NCBI GenBank assembly: GCA_902470065.1
Contig: CABRFA010000002.1
Location: 31,497-95,496 of the forward strand
DNA from: an uncultured Collinsella sp.
GTDB taxonomy: Bacteria; Actinomycetota; Coriobacteriia; Coriobacteriales; Coriobacteriaceae
Direction of reading: 5' to 3'
DNA length: 64,000 nt
Shown here: positions 17,466 through 27,205 of the stretch, piece after piece
Numbering within the stretch: the first letter of the stretch is position 1
Layout of the letters: the number at the start of each line of letters is the position of its first letter
The notes under the pieces: generated by a model
Database searches by the model: none
The model's input: only the letters and a program-made list of their open reading frames with translations
Told to the model about the DNA's origin: nothing
Position numbers and translations under genes: made by a program

Positions 17466-18254
17466 CTAGAAAAGGCGCTCAGTCTGCAGAAAGTTTCCGC
17501 AAAAGCTCACACGGTGCAACGGAGAAAGACCATGTTTGCGAATAGCCTCGATGTGTTCGGGGCTCGCATAGCCTTTCGATTCGGCCAAATGGTACTCGGG
17601 ATACTCGGCATCGTACTCGACCATCATCTCGTCACGCGTGACCTTTGCCATGATGGATGCCGCGGCGATGCAGGCGATCTTGGCGTCGCCCTTGACCACG
17701 TCGTGCTCGTTAGGAACGGCGCCCAAGGGGTTACCGTCCATAAGCACGCAATCGGGCTCGAGCCCCGTATCGGCCACGGCGCCCGCAACGGCGGTACGGA
17801 TAGCACGGGCCATGCCCATCTCATCGATATCCTTAGGCGCGATATGGCAAAAACCGATCGCAGTCGCCACCTCGGCAATCTTCACCGAGAGCAGCTCACG
17901 GCGCGCCGGCGTGAGCTTTTTGGAATCGTTGATGCCCCAGATGCGCGGCTCCATCGGAAGACACACGGCACACACGGTCAAGGGACCCGCTACCGAGCCA
18001 CGACCCACCTCGTCGACGCCCACGACCACGCCATCGCCGCCAAGCTCATACATAAGCTCGTACATGTCATTGACGCGCTCGCGCTCGGCAAGCTCTTTGG
18101 CATGGCGTTTAAGGGCACGCTCGCAAGCCTTGATCACCTGCTGGCGCGGATCCTCGCGATAATGCTCCACGAGGGCGGGAATCTCCTCGAACGTGGCACT
18201 CGCCAGCTCGCCGGCAACCTGCGATGCCGAAACCGAGCTCGTCATATTGGCCAT
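17466..18254 (-). CDS. rnhB: Ribonuclease HII
   Basis: This enzyme cleaves RNA in RNA-DNA hybrids and removes misincorporated ribonucleotides. It has the catalytic motif VGVDEVGRGSVAGPLT, the second Asp region LMDGNPLG, and CIAAASIMAKVTRDEMM. The N-terminal extension of about 75 residues (EDPRQQVIKACERALKR) is common in Gram-positive RNase HII. The start is ATG 18254 with GGAGG 7 nt upstream; an ATG at 18272 lies before the ribosome binding site and is rejected. It has 262 residues. Confidence 0.96.
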   Translation of the reverse strand: MANMTSSVSASQVAGELASATFEEIPALVEHYREDPRQQVIKACERALKRHAKELAERERVNDMYELMYELGGDGVVVGVDEVGRGSVAGPLTVCAVCLPMEPRIWGINDSKKLTPARRELLSVKIAEVATAIGFCHIAPKDIDEMGMARAIRTAVAGAVADTGLEPDCVLMDGNPLGAVPNEHDVVKGDAKIACIAAASIMAKVTRDEMMVEYDAEYPEYHLAESKGYASPEHIEAIRKHGLSPLHRVSFCGNFLQTERLF

Positions 18255-18281
18255 ACCAGGCCCTCCTTGCATGCAAATCAG

Positions 18282-18315
18282 ATAAAAAGAAGGGCCACCC
18301 GAAGGTGACCCTTAC
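18282..18315 (-). terminator. Rho-independent terminator after rplS
   Basis: A 10-bp stem (18303-18312 with 18290-18299) with a compact TTCG-type loop is followed on the minus strand by CTTTTTATC. It separates rplS from rnhB. Confidence 0.85.
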
Positions 18316-18347
18316 GTCCAAACGAGTGAACAGACGCTGCGATCTTC

Positions 18348-18689
18348 TTAGCGCTTCTCGGGGATGCGAGCAGCCTTGCCCACCTTGTCGCGGAGGTAGT
18401 ACAGCTTGGCGCGACGAACGCGACCATGACGAACGACCTCGAGCTTGGCGATCTTGGGGCTGTGAAGCGGGAAGGTACGCTCAACACCGACACCGAAGGA
18501 CATCTTGCGGACGGTGAAGGTCTCGCGGGCACCGGCGCCGGCCATGCGGATGACGTCGCCCTGGAAGACCTGGATGCGCTCGCGGTCGCCTTCCTTAATG
18601 CGGTAGTGAACCTTGACGTTGTCGGCGACGCGAACCTGAGGAATGTCCTCGCGGATCTGCTGACGCTCGATTGCGCGGATGTAATCCAT
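18348..18689 (-). CDS. rplS: 50S ribosomal protein L19
   Basis: This 113-residue ribosomal protein has the family core ([50 protein letters not shown]). The start is ATG 18689 with AAGGA 7 nt upstream; a TTG two codons earlier sits in the spacer. Its own promoter and terminator make it a single-gene transcript. Confidence 0.98.
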   Translation of the reverse strand: MDYIRAIERQQIREDIPQVRVADNVKVHYRIKEGDRERIQVFQGDVIRMAGAGARETFTVRKMSFGVGVERTFPLHSPKIAKLEVVRHGRVRRAKLYYLRDKVGKAARIPEKR

Positions 18690-18758
18690 GTGCAATTCCT
18701 TACTCTTCTAGAGGTGCCGTACCACCTTGGCCGGCACGTAGTTGAACAAACATATTCG

Positions 18759-18786
18759 AGTATACACGCGCGGGTTTCTGCTGCAA
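18759..18786 (-). promoter_or_regulatory. rplS promoter
   Basis: The -35 is TTGCAG (18781-18786), with a 16-bp spacer ending in GTG and a -10 TATACT (18759-18764). This is a good housekeeping match about 70 bp before the ATG. Confidence 0.7.
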
Positions 18787-18832
18787 GAACAATTTTTTAC
18801 GCAGACAAAAAGACAAAACCCGAACATGATAA

Positions 18833-18860
18833 CCGCCCGTCTCACGAACGAGACGGGCGG
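18833..18860 (-). terminator. Hairpin after ppdK
   Basis: A perfect 11-bp stem (18850-18860 with 18833-18843) lies about 40 bp after the ppdK stop. The T tract is interrupted, so this is either a terminator or an mRNA 3' stabilising hairpin. Confidence 0.6.
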
Positions 18861-18898
18861 CATGAAGGGGGCTACGCTAGGCGTCTATACCCAAAACG

Positions 18899-21649
18899 TT
18901 AGGCGGAGCGCTTCGCCTCGAGCTTGGCCTGGGCGGCAGCCAGGCGTGCGAGGGGTACGCGATAGGGCGAGCAGGACACATAGTCCACATCGGCCACGTT
19001 AAACAGGCCCTTGATGGACTTGGGGTCGCCGCCGTGCTCGCCGCACACACCAAAGTGCATTTCGGGGTTGGTGGCTCGGCCCTTCTCGACAGCCATGCGC
19101 ACCAGCTCGAGCACCGCCGTGTCGATGGTCTCGAAGGGGTTGTCCTTCAAGATTTTCTTGTGCATATACAGCGGGATGAACTTGGCCTCGGCATCGTCGC
19201 GGGAGAAGCCGAAGGTGGTCTGGGTGAGGTCGTTGGTGCCAAAGCAGAAGAAATCTGCGTGATGGGCGATCTCGTCAGCGACCATGCAGGCGCGCGGCAG
19301 CTCGAGCATCGTGCCCACGGGAATGTTGAGCTCGACACCTTCCTCGGCGGAAACCTCGGCGATCACGCGCTCGATGACCTCGCGAGTCTGGACATGCTCG
19401 GCCGTGATGGAAACGAGCGGAACCATGATCTCGGGACGCGGATCGACGCCCTCCTGGATAAGGCGGGCAGCAGCCGTTGCCACGGCACGGACCTGCATGA
19501 GCGGCAGGTCACCGAAGACGACGGACAGGCGCACGCCGCGCAGGCCGAGCATCGGGTTGGACTCGACCATGCCGTCGATACGGCGCAGGCGGGCACGCAG
19601 GGTGGCAAGCTCTTCCTCGCTGGCACCGGCGGCCTCCTTCTTGGTTATGGCGACCTCGAGCTCGCGAGGATCATCCAAGAACTCATGAAGCGGCGGATCG
19701 AGCAGGCGGACGACCACATCGCGACCGGACATGGTCTTAAACATCGCCAGGAAGTCCTCGGTCTGAACCTTGAGCAGGTCGGCCAGGGCCTGCTGCTTCA
19801 CGGCCTCATCGTCAGACAGGATAAAGCTCTGGATGATGTTCTTGCGATCGCCCAGGAACATGTGCTCGGTGCGGCACAGGCCAATAGCCTCGGCGCCAAA
19901 CTCGAGGGCGAGCTCGGCATCCTCGGGATTGTCGGCGTTGACGCGCACATGGTTGGCATGGCCACAGGTCTCGTCCAGGCGAATCTCGTCGGCCCAGGAC
20001 AGGATGGTGTCCAGGTCGCCGGTGAGCTCGGCCGAAACCAGATCAACGGCGCCGTCGACGACGATGCCCTGGGTGCCGTCGATGGAGATAACGTCGCCCT
20101 CGTGCAGTACGCGGTCGCTGCCCTCGATGCGCACGACCTTCTCGGCGGCGTCGATGTGGAAGCGCTCAACGCCGCAGACGCAGGGCGTACCCATGCCGCG
20201 GGCGATAACGGCGGCATGGCTCGTCTTGCCACCGTGGCTGGTCAGGATGCCCTCGGCGGCGACCATGCCCTTCAGGTCGTCGGGGTTGGTCTCCCAACGA
20301 ACCAGAATGACCTTGTGACCCTCGTTGGCGCGCGCGACGGCATCGTTGCTCGAGAACACGACCTCGCCCACGGCGGCACCGGGGCTGGCATTAAGACCGC
20401 TGGCGAGAGTCTCGTACTTCTTGGAGGCGTCGAACTGCGGGTGCAGGAGCTGGTCGAGTTGCGCGGGATCGATGCGGCTCACGGCCTCTTCGCGGGTGAT
20501 CAGGCCTTCCTCGACCATTTCGATGGCGATGCGCAGGGCGGCGGTGGCGGTGCGCTTGCCCACGCGGGTCTGGAGCATCCAGAGCTTGCCCTGCTCGATG
20601 GTGAACTCGATATCGCACATATCGCGGTAATGATCCTCGAGCGTCAGGAACACGCGCTCGAGCTCCTCACCTGCGGACTCGAGGCCCGGGGTGGCCTTGA
20701 GGTCGGCGATGGGCTCGGTGTTGCGGATACCGGCGACGACGTCCTCGCCCTGGGCATTAACCAAAAAGTCACCGTAGAACTCCTTGGTGCCGTCGGCCGG
20801 ATTACGCGTAAAGGCGACGCCCGTCGCAGAGGTCTCGCCCTTGTTGCCAAAGGCCATGGCCTGCACGTTGACAGCGGTGCCGAGATCGTCGGAAATGCCG
20901 TGCTGCTTGCGGTAGATGCAGGCACGCTCGTTCATCCAGCTGCCAAAGACGGCCTGGATGGCAAGACGCAGTTGAAGCTCAGGATCGTGCGGGAAGACGG
21001 ACTTGCCGTCGGCGACCTCGAGCTCGGGATACAGGGCGGCATCGACGTTCTCGGAGAAGATGCCCTTAAAGGTCTCGACGAGTTCCTGCAGGTCCTCGGC
21101 CGAAAGCTCGGAATCGACGCGAACGCCGGCGACCAGACGGGCCTGGGTCAGGGCGTTCTCGAACAGGTCGGCGTCAACGCCCATGACGACGTTGGAAAAC
21201 ATCTGGATAAAGCGGCGGTAGCTATCCCAAGCAAAACGCGGATTTTGCGTCTGGGCGATGAGCCCCTGAACAGAGTCGTCGTTGAGGCCTAAGTTGAGGA
21301 CCGTGTCCATCATGCCGGGCATGGAGAACGGAGCGCCCGAACGAACCGACACGAGCAGCGGATCGGAGGCATCGCCGAGCTTCTTGCCGCAGCGGGCCTC
21401 GAGGTCGGCCTCGGCGGCAACGATCTCATCGAGTGCGCCTTCGGGCCAGACGTTGCCGGCACCGGAGTACTCGACACAGGTCTGACAGGTAATGGTAAAG
21501 CCACCGGGAACCGGCAGGCCGATGCGGCTCATCTCGGCAAGGTTTGCGCCCTTGCCGCCAAGCACGAAGTTCATGGACTTGTCGCCCTCGGTGACACAGG
21601 TGCCCTGGGCGTCGGTTCCAAAACGGTAAACCCTCTTGCAATCGCTCAC
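18899..21649 (-). CDS. ppdK: Pyruvate, phosphate dikinase
   Basis: This enzyme interconverts pyruvate, ATP and Pi with PEP, AMP and PPi. It has 916 residues in three domains. The N-terminal nucleotide-binding domain starts VLGGKGANLAEMSRIGLPVPG. The swivelling phosphohistidine domain has GGKTSHAAVIARGMGTPCVCG, with the catalytic His two residues after the Thr that PDRP targets. The C-terminal PEP/pyruvate TIM barrel has GTNDLTQTTFGFSRDD and FGVCGEHGGDP. The start is GTG 21649. Its regulator ppsR lies just upstream, so reversible inactivation is expected; the cell probably uses PPi-dependent glycolysis or PEP synthesis. Confidence 0.98.
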   Translation of the reverse strand: MSDCKRVYRFGTDAQGTCVTEGDKSMNFVLGGKGANLAEMSRIGLPVPGGFTITCQTCVEYSGAGNVWPEGALDEIVAAEADLEARCGKKLGDASDPLLVSVRSGAPFSMPGMMDTVLNLGLNDDSVQGLIAQTQNPRFAWDSYRRFIQMFSNVVMGVDADLFENALTQARLVAGVRVDSELSAEDLQELVETFKGIFSENVDAALYPELEVADGKSVFPHDPELQLRLAIQAVFGSWMNERACIYRKQHGISDDLGTAVNVQAMAFGNKGETSATGVAFTRNPADGTKEFYGDFLVNAQGEDVVAGIRNTEPIADLKATPGLESAGEELERVFLTLEDHYRDMCDIEFTIEQGKLWMLQTRVGKRTATAALRIAIEMVEEGLITREEAVSRIDPAQLDQLLHPQFDASKKYETLASGLNASPGAAVGEVVFSSNDAVARANEGHKVILVRWETNPDDLKGMVAAEGILTSHGGKTSHAAVIARGMGTPCVCGVERFHIDAAEKVVRIEGSDRVLHEGDVISIDGTQGIVVDGAVDLVSAELTGDLDTILSWADEIRLDETCGHANHVRVNADNPEDAELALEFGAEAIGLCRTEHMFLGDRKNIIQSFILSDDEAVKQQALADLLKVQTEDFLAMFKTMSGRDVVVRLLDPPLHEFLDDPRELEVAITKKEAAGASEEELATLRARLRRIDGMVESNPMLGLRGVRLSVVFGDLPLMQVRAVATAAARLIQEGVDPRPEIMVPLVSITAEHVQTREVIERVIAEVSAEEGVELNIPVGTMLELPRACMVADEIAHHADFFCFGTNDLTQTTFGFSRDDAEAKFIPLYMHKKILKDNPFETIDTAVLELVRMAVEKGRATNPEMHFGVCGEHGGDPKSIKGLFNVADVDYVSCSPYRVPLARLAAAQAKLEAKRSA

Positions 21650-21724
21650 GATACTTCCCCTTCCATGCGCTTACGCACACGACCGTGGTAACGAATCGAC
21701 CCGCCAGATGCGGGCCATGAGGGA

Positions 21725-21753
21725 ACTATACGGCGGGTTTTGAGCGGGCTTAA
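21725..21753 (-). promoter_or_regulatory. Candidate ppdK promoter
   Basis: The -35 is TTAAGC (21748-21753), with a 17-bp spacer and a -10 TATAGT (21725-21730), about 75 bp upstream of the GTG. The 249-bp gap also holds an imperfect inverted repeat (GGTAA/TTACC around 21803-21818) that could be an operator. Confidence 0.5.
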
Positions 21754-21898
21754 GCAGAGGATGCGCGGTTTGGTAAACGTGCTAAAACTGGCGGTAAATG
21801 GTAGGTAAAGGTGGTTACCTTATGAAGATACCACTGTAAGAAAGTGCAGGTCAGATGCGATATTTTTGCTAAATCGCTTTATCAAAATGCTGCTACTG

Positions 21899-22765
21899 TT
21901 AGGCTCGGCGGGCGGCACGGCGGGCACGGGCTTCCCGGATTTCCTCCAAGTGGCTAATGATCTCGGCAGCGCTTTCCTCGATGGCCTTGCCGTCGGTACG
22001 CACCACAAAGCAGCCTAGGCGCTTCATGAGGGCACGAGCTTCCTCAAGCTCGCTGCGCACGCTCTCGGGCTCGGCATAGGAGCCGGCAACGGCACGAGCG
22101 TAGTCATCGCCCAAGCGGCTATCGCGAATTTCGGAAATCACATCGACGGTCGAAATCAGGCCGAACAGGCGCATCGGGTCGACCTCGTAAATCGACTTGG
22201 GCGGCTCCATGCCATGCGCCAGTGGGACATTGGCGACCTTGTAGCCCTGATAGGCCAAATACATCGACAGCGGCGTCTTGGACGTGCGCGATACGCCCAG
22301 CAGCACGATATCGGCACCCGACAGATCGTCGCAGCCGCGCCCGTCATCGTGCTCAACGAAATACTCCATGGCCTCGATGCGATGGAAATAGCGATCATCG
22401 GTCTTGTGAATCACGCCCGCAACGCCCTTGGGCGGCACACCGATAAGCGACGACAGCACGGCAAGCGTCGGGCCAATCAGGTCGACCGAGCGAATGTGCA
22501 GCATACCCAGGTAATCGAGCACGCGGGCGCGAAGCGCCGGATCGACAATGGTGTGGAACACGGCAATATCGCGATGGTCCGCATCGACGCGCGGACCCAC
22601 AAACGACTTGACCTGCTCCACCGAGTTCACCTTGGGCAGGCGCAAGAGACGAAAAGCCCCTTCATCAAATTGCCCGGACGCCGCAAGCACCACCTCACAA
22701 GCGGTATCGCCGAGCGAGTCGGAGATAACGATAACGGTGGGACGAGCGGTGACCGGGCAATCCAT
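21899..22765 (-). CDS. ppsR: Pyruvate, phosphate dikinase regulatory protein (PDRP)
   Basis: This DUF299-family bifunctional kinase/pyrophosphorylase inactivates PPDK by ADP-dependent Thr phosphorylation and reactivates it with phosphate. It has 288 residues, with a start that reads TVIVISDSLGDTACEVV and a P-loop-like GVSRTSKTPLSMYLAYQGYK. The ATG has GGAG 6 nt upstream. It ends the glyQ-glyS group and lies 250 bp before ppdK, which supports PPDK rather than PEP synthase as the target. Confidence 0.94.
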   Translation of the reverse strand: MDCPVTARPTVIVISDSLGDTACEVVLAASGQFDEGAFRLLRLPKVNSVEQVKSFVGPRVDADHRDIAVFHTIVDPALRARVLDYLGMLHIRSVDLIGPTLAVLSSLIGVPPKGVAGVIHKTDDRYFHRIEAMEYFVEHDDGRGCDDLSGADIVLLGVSRTSKTPLSMYLAYQGYKVANVPLAHGMEPPKSIYEVDPMRLFGLISTVDVISEIRDSRLGDDYARAVAGSYAEPESVRSELEEARALMKRLGCFVVRTDGKAIEESAAEIISHLEEIREARARRAARRA

Positions 22766-22799
22766 GCGGGGCTCCTTTTGCGCTTATGCGCAGGCTAGC

Positions 22800-24896
22800 T
22801 TACTTTTTGCGGGCAAGCTCACCGATGTTGGCGATGCCGGAGAAAACGGCCTCGAAGCGGTTGAGCAGCTTAAGGCGATTATCGCGGAGCTGTTCGTCCT
22901 TGTCCATGACCATAACCTCGTCGAAGAAACGGTCGATGGGCGCGCGCAGGGCGGCGAGGGCGGCAAATGCGGCCGGGTAGTCCTCGGCGGCAAGGGCAGC
23001 ATCGACAGCAGTCTGAGCAGCCTCGGAAGCGTCGGCAAGCGCGAGCTCGGCCTCGCCCATCAGGCTGCGGTCGTACTCCGCGCCCAGCTCGGGCTTGGAG
23101 ATATGCGCGGCACGGGCATAGGCCGTAGCCAGGTTGTCAAAGGTCTCGGCATCGTTCTTGCGGGCCTCGTCGAGGGCGGCGCAGCGGGCGAAGAAGACGG
23201 ACGGGGCGATGATGTGCACCGCAGAGACGGCGGCAACGGTATCGGCCGGGATCTTTTCGTCGCGGGCCATGCTCACCAGGCGGCCATGGAAGAAGTCGCG
23301 AACCTGCTGGGCGACCTTGGCGGCGTCGAACTCAATGCCCTGCTCGCTATAGAGCTCGAGGGCGAAGTCGATGAGCGATGTGGGGTCGATCGGCAGACGG
23401 TCGCGCAGGATGTTGATGATGCCGATAGCGGCACGACGCAGCGCGTAGGGGTCGGAGGAGCCGGTCGGGGGCTCGCCAATGGCAAAGATACCGGCGATGG
23501 TATCGAGCTTGTCGGCGCAGGCCACGATGCAGCCAGCGGTGCCCTCGGGCAGCTCGTCACCGGCAAAGCGGGGACGATAATGATCGCGAATGGCGTGGGC
23601 GACCTCGTCGTTCTCCCCCATCGCGGTGGCGTAGTAACCGCCCATCACGCCCTGCTGGCTCGTGAACTCGACGACGGCGTTGGATACCAAGTCGGCCTTG
23701 CACAGGTGCGCGGCGCGAGCGGCATCGGCGGCCAGGTGGGCGCCCAGATGGGCCTCGCGAGCGATGGCAAGCGCGAGTTGCTCAATGCGCTCGGACTTGG
23801 CGAGCACGCTACCGAGCTTCTCCTGGAAGGCGACCTTGGCCAGACGCTCGCGGAACTCGTCGAGGGAGATCTTCAGGTCCTCCTCGTAGAAGAACTTGGC
23901 ATCGTCCAGACGGGCACGCACAACGCGCTCATTGCCGTCGATCACGCGCTCGGCGTTCTCGGGCTTGCTGTTGGAGACGACCACGAACTCACGCGTGAGC
24001 TTGCCCTCGCCGTCATAGATCGGGAAGTAGCGCTGGTTGGTGAGCATGGACTCGCAGATGATCTCGTGCGGGACCTTGAGGAACTCCTCATCGAAGGTAC
24101 CGACGAGCACCGTCGGCCACTCGCAGAGGTTGATGACCTCCTCAAAGACCTTCTTGGGCGTATCGACATGGCAGCCGGGACGGGCAGCCTCGACCTCGGC
24201 GATACCGGCAAGGATGGCCTCGCGACGGCGCTCGGCAGAAAGCACGCCGGCGTCCTCGAGCACCTGCTCGTAGACGGCGGGGCTGGCGACCACATGGTCA
24301 CCGGGGCCAAGCACGCGATGACCACGCGTGGTGTTGCCACTCGTCACGTCGGCAAACGACACGGGCACAACGTCCTCGCCCAGAAGACAGCAGATCCAGC
24401 GGACCGGACGAACAAAGGTCGCATGCTCGTGACCCCAGCGCTGAGAGCGGTAGTTGGGCCACTGCAGGCCAGCGATAGTCTTCTCGCACAGGGCCGTCAG
24501 GATCGGGGTGGCCGGGGCGGAAGGGATGTTCTTCTCGGCAAAGACGTACTCACGGCCGTCGGTGTCCTCGCGAAGGACCAGGTCCTCGGCAGCCACACCG
24601 CACTTGCGGGCAAAGCCCTGGGCGGCCTTGGTGGCGTTACCGTCGGCATCAAAGGCAATGTTTGCCGCGGGGCCGCGCTTGACCTCATGGACCTCATCGG
24701 TCGCAGTGGCGACGTTGGCCACGAGCGCAGCCAAACGACGCGGGCTCGAAATCACGCGGACCTCGCCATGGGCCAGACCGGCCTCGTCGAGACCCTTGGC
24801 AATCATGGTGCCAAGCTGCTTGACGGCATTGTTCAGCGGTGCGGAGGGCATTTCCTCCGTACCGATCTCAAACAGGAAATCCTTAGCGTCTGCCAT
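22800..24896 (-). CDS. glyS: Glycyl-tRNA synthetase beta subunit
   Basis: This is the beta subunit of the heterotetrameric bacterial GlyRS, 698 residues. It has the conserved start FLFEIGTEEMPS, and central motifs such as QRWGHEHATFVRPVRWI and HRVLGPG. It is adjacent to glyQ (3-bp gap) and the subunits form an alpha2-beta2 complex. It lies upstream of ppsR in the same transcript. Confidence 0.97.
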   Translation of the reverse strand: MADAKDFLFEIGTEEMPSAPLNNAVKQLGTMIAKGLDEAGLAHGEVRVISSPRRLAALVANVATATDEVHEVKRGPAANIAFDADGNATKAAQGFARKCGVAAEDLVLREDTDGREYVFAEKNIPSAPATPILTALCEKTIAGLQWPNYRSQRWGHEHATFVRPVRWICCLLGEDVVPVSFADVTSGNTTRGHRVLGPGDHVVASPAVYEQVLEDAGVLSAERRREAILAGIAEVEAARPGCHVDTPKKVFEEVINLCEWPTVLVGTFDEEFLKVPHEIICESMLTNQRYFPIYDGEGKLTREFVVVSNSKPENAERVIDGNERVVRARLDDAKFFYEEDLKISLDEFRERLAKVAFQEKLGSVLAKSERIEQLALAIAREAHLGAHLAADAARAAHLCKADLVSNAVVEFTSQQGVMGGYYATAMGENDEVAHAIRDHYRPRFAGDELPEGTAGCIVACADKLDTIAGIFAIGEPPTGSSDPYALRRAAIGIINILRDRLPIDPTSLIDFALELYSEQGIEFDAAKVAQQVRDFFHGRLVSMARDEKIPADTVAAVSAVHIIAPSVFFARCAALDEARKNDAETFDNLATAYARAAHISKPELGAEYDRSLMGEAELALADASEAAQTAVDAALAAEDYPAAFAALAALRAPIDRFFDEVMVMDKDEQLRDNRLKLLNRFEAVFSGIANIGELARKK

Positions 24897-24899
24897 GGC

Positions 24900-25811
24900 T
24901 TACGCCACCTCGCCTTCCTGGTCGGCATTCTCGTTGACTCCGGCGACCTCGGCCATATAGGCCTCGCAGCACGCCTTGGCGACGGCGCGGACGCGCAGGA
25001 TGTAGTTGGCACGCTCAACCGCGGACAGTGCGCCGCGGGCATCGAGCAGGTTGAAGGCATGGCTGCACTTCATGACGCAGTCGTAAGCGGGCAGCGGCAG
25101 CTTGCGCTCAAGGCAGGAGTGGCACTCGGCCTCGTAGTCGTCAAACTTCTGACGCATCATCTCGACGTTGGCGACCTCAAAGTTGTAGGCGCTAAACTCG
25201 CGCTCGTTCTCCAGGAACACGTCGCCATAGGTCATCGGCGTGCCATCGGGCAGATAGCTCCACACCAGGTCGTAGACGGAGTTGACGCCCTGAGCGTACA
25301 TGGCGATGCGCTCCAGACCATAGGTAATCTCGACGGGCACAGGGTCGACCTCGATGCCGCCCACCTGCTGGAAGTACGTAAACTGCGTGACCTCCATGCC
25401 GTTGAGCCAGACCTCCCAGCCAAGGCCCCAGGCGCCGAGCGTCGGGCTCTCCCAGTCGTCCTCGACAAAACGGACGTCATGGTCGTTGGGGTCCAGACCG
25501 ATAGCGGCAAGAGACCCCAGGTAAAGCTCCTGGGCGTTGACCGGCGAGGGCTTAATGAGCACCTGGAACTGATAGTAGTGCTGCATGCGGTTGGGATTCT
25601 CGCCGTAGCGGCCGTCGGCAGGACGGCGGCAAGGCTGAGCGTAGCAGGTGCGCCACTCGGCGGGACCGAGCGAGCGCAACGTGGTCGCGGTGTGGAAGGT
25701 ACCGGCACCGACCTCGGAGTCATAGGGCTGCATAATGACGCAGCCCTGCTCGCCCCAGTACTGCTGGAGGCGCAGGATGATGTCTTGGAAGGAAAGCGAT
25801 GAAGCGTTCAT
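24900..25811 (-). CDS. glyQ: Glycyl-tRNA synthetase alpha subunit
   Basis: This catalytic subunit has 303 residues. Motifs include [37 protein letters not shown] and [18 protein letters not shown] Cys-containing C-terminal helix region follows. No T-box leader is evident in the 60-bp gap upstream; the gene seems to depend on readthrough from lepB. Confidence 0.98.
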   Translation of the reverse strand: MNASSLSFQDIILRLQQYWGEQGCVIMQPYDSEVGAGTFHTATTLRSLGPAEWRTCYAQPCRRPADGRYGENPNRMQHYYQFQVLIKPSPVNAQELYLGSLAAIGLDPNDHDVRFVEDDWESPTLGAWGLGWEVWLNGMEVTQFTYFQQVGGIEVDPVPVEITYGLERIAMYAQGVNSVYDLVWSYLPDGTPMTYGDVFLENEREFSAYNFEVANVEMMRQKFDDYEAECHSCLERKLPLPAYDCVMKCSHAFNLLDARGALSAVERANYILRVRAVAKACCEAYMAEVAGVNENADQEGEVA

Positions 25812-25870
25812 GCCTCTAATATCCCCTCGTCGAAACGATTACACGGTTAGGTACTGTACTATAGCGGTTT

Positions 25871-26434
25871 TTAGTCGATAGCGCCGATGCGGTTGAGCGG
25901 CCAGTAGCGCACAAGCGCCACGGCGATCAAATCAGAGCGATCGACGGGACCAAAGTAGCGTGAGTCGGCAGAGTTTTCGCGGTTATCACCCATCACCCAC
26001 ACGCACCCGTCGGGAACGGTGTAGGGATAGCTTACCTGAGCGCCGGGAGCCTGGACCGAAAGCGGCCAGCTCATGCCGGTCGTGTAGCCCTCGTCGAGCG
26101 CCTGGCCGTCAACGACCACCTTGCCGTCCTGAAGGTCGACCGTCTGGCCGGCCGTGGCAATAACACGCTTGACGAGAACATCGTGCTCGGAGGTGCCATC
26201 GGGGTTGTGGAACACCACGATATCGCCTTGGCTGACGGGCTGGCCGAGCTCAAGGCTCACCTTTTGCGCCAAGATCTGGTCGCCGATCTCGATCGTGGAC
26301 TCCATGGAGCCGGTGGGCACCACAAAGGGTTCGACCACAAACGAGCGAATCAAGAAGGTAGCGACCAGTGCGATCGCAACGACCGCGATCCACTCAAACG
26401 CACCCTTCAGCACGGAATTCTGCGAAGGAACCAT
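25871..26434 (-). CDS. lepB: Signal peptidase I
   Basis: This membrane-anchored serine protease removes signal peptides. One N-terminal membrane helix (about residues 12-30) is followed by the catalytic Ser43 in PTGSMESTI, Lys89 in VLVKRVIATAGQ, and the GDNRENSADSRYFGPV box. It has 187 residues. The start is ATG 26434, 2 bp after the trmD stop, with GGAG upstream; an extension to 26572 would lie inside trmD and is rejected. Confidence 0.96.
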   Translation of the reverse strand: MVPSQNSVLKGAFEWIAVVAIALVATFLIRSFVVEPFVVPTGSMESTIEIGDQILAQKVSLELGQPVSQGDIVVFHNPDGTSEHDVLVKRVIATAGQTVDLQDGKVVVDGQALDEGYTTGMSWPLSVQAPGAQVSYPYTVPDGCVWVMGDNRENSADSRYFGPVDRSDLIAVALVRYWPLNRIGAID

Positions 26435-26436
26435 TC

Positions 26437-27195
26437 TCACTCCTCGCTCTGCGAATACGATGCGTCCAGGATGTCCTGCGCGTATGCGCGCTCCTCGGGC
26501 GTAAGCCGCGCCGTCTCGATCAGGTCGGGACGCCAGCGGCAGGTGCGCTCGATGGCATTCTTGCGGCGCCAAGCGTCAACCTTGGCATGGTCGCCGCTCA
26601 CGAGCACCGGCGGCACGCCCTCGCCGTTGAACTCGGCGGGACGGGTGTACTGAGCGTACTCGAGCAGGCCACCGTCCTCGGCTGTCGAGAACGACTCATC
26701 TACGTTGCTCATCTCGTCGCCAAGGGCGCCGGGAATCAGGCGCACGACGGCATCGGCAACGACCATAGCGGGAAGCTCTCCGCCCGTGAGCACGTAGTCG
26801 CCGATCGACAGGCGCTCGTCGGCATACGCATACGCGCGCTCGTCGACGCCCTCGTAGCGGCTACATACAAACAGCAGACGCTCGCTATTGAGCAGGCGCT
26901 CGGCCACATGCTGCGTAAAGGGCTCGCCGCAGGGCGTAAAGAACACCACGGTGGGCTTGGGACCCTCGGAGCTAATAGCCTCGATGGCCTCGGCGATGGG
27001 CTCGACCTTCATGAGCATGCCCTGCCCGCCGCCGTACGGCTCGTCATCGACGGTACGATGGCGGTCGTGCGTCCAGTCGCGCAGGTTATACGCCTTAAAA
27101 TCAAAAAGGCCGGCCTTGCGGGCGCGGCCCAAGATCGATGTGGACATGACGGGCTCAAACATCTCGGGAAAGACCGAAAGGGTCTCGATCAGCAT
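26437..27195 (-). CDS. trmD: tRNA (guanine-37-N1) methyltransferase
   Basis: This SPOUT methyltransferase makes m1G37 and prevents +1 frameshifting. The trefoil-knot region CSRYEGVDERAYAYADE and SIGDYVLTGGELPA is clear. It has 252 residues. It sits in the classic rpsP-rimM-trmD cluster; here rplS has moved away to its own locus. Confidence 0.98.
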   Translation of the reverse strand: MLIETLSVFPEMFEPVMSTSILGRARKAGLFDFKAYNLRDWTHDRHRTVDDEPYGGGQGMLMKVEPIAEAIEAISSEGPKPTVVFFTPCGEPFTQHVAERLLNSERLLFVCSRYEGVDERAYAYADERLSIGDYVLTGGELPAMVVADAVVRLIPGALGDEMSNVDESFSTAEDGGLLEYAQYTRPAEFNGEGVPPVLVSGDHAKVDAWRRKNAIERTCRWRPDLIETARLTPEERAYAQDILDASYSQSEE

Positions 27196-27205
27196 GTTGT
27201 CCTCC

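Noticed and set aside
22548..25802. Long + strand open frame (1084 codons) opposite ppsR, glyS and glyQ
   Set aside because: It is antisense to three recognised genes, has no motifs and no ribosome binding site; a GC-skewed shadow.
25812..25870. T-box riboswitch upstream of glyQS
   Set aside because: The gap is only about 60 bp and holds no terminator or T-box-like sequence.
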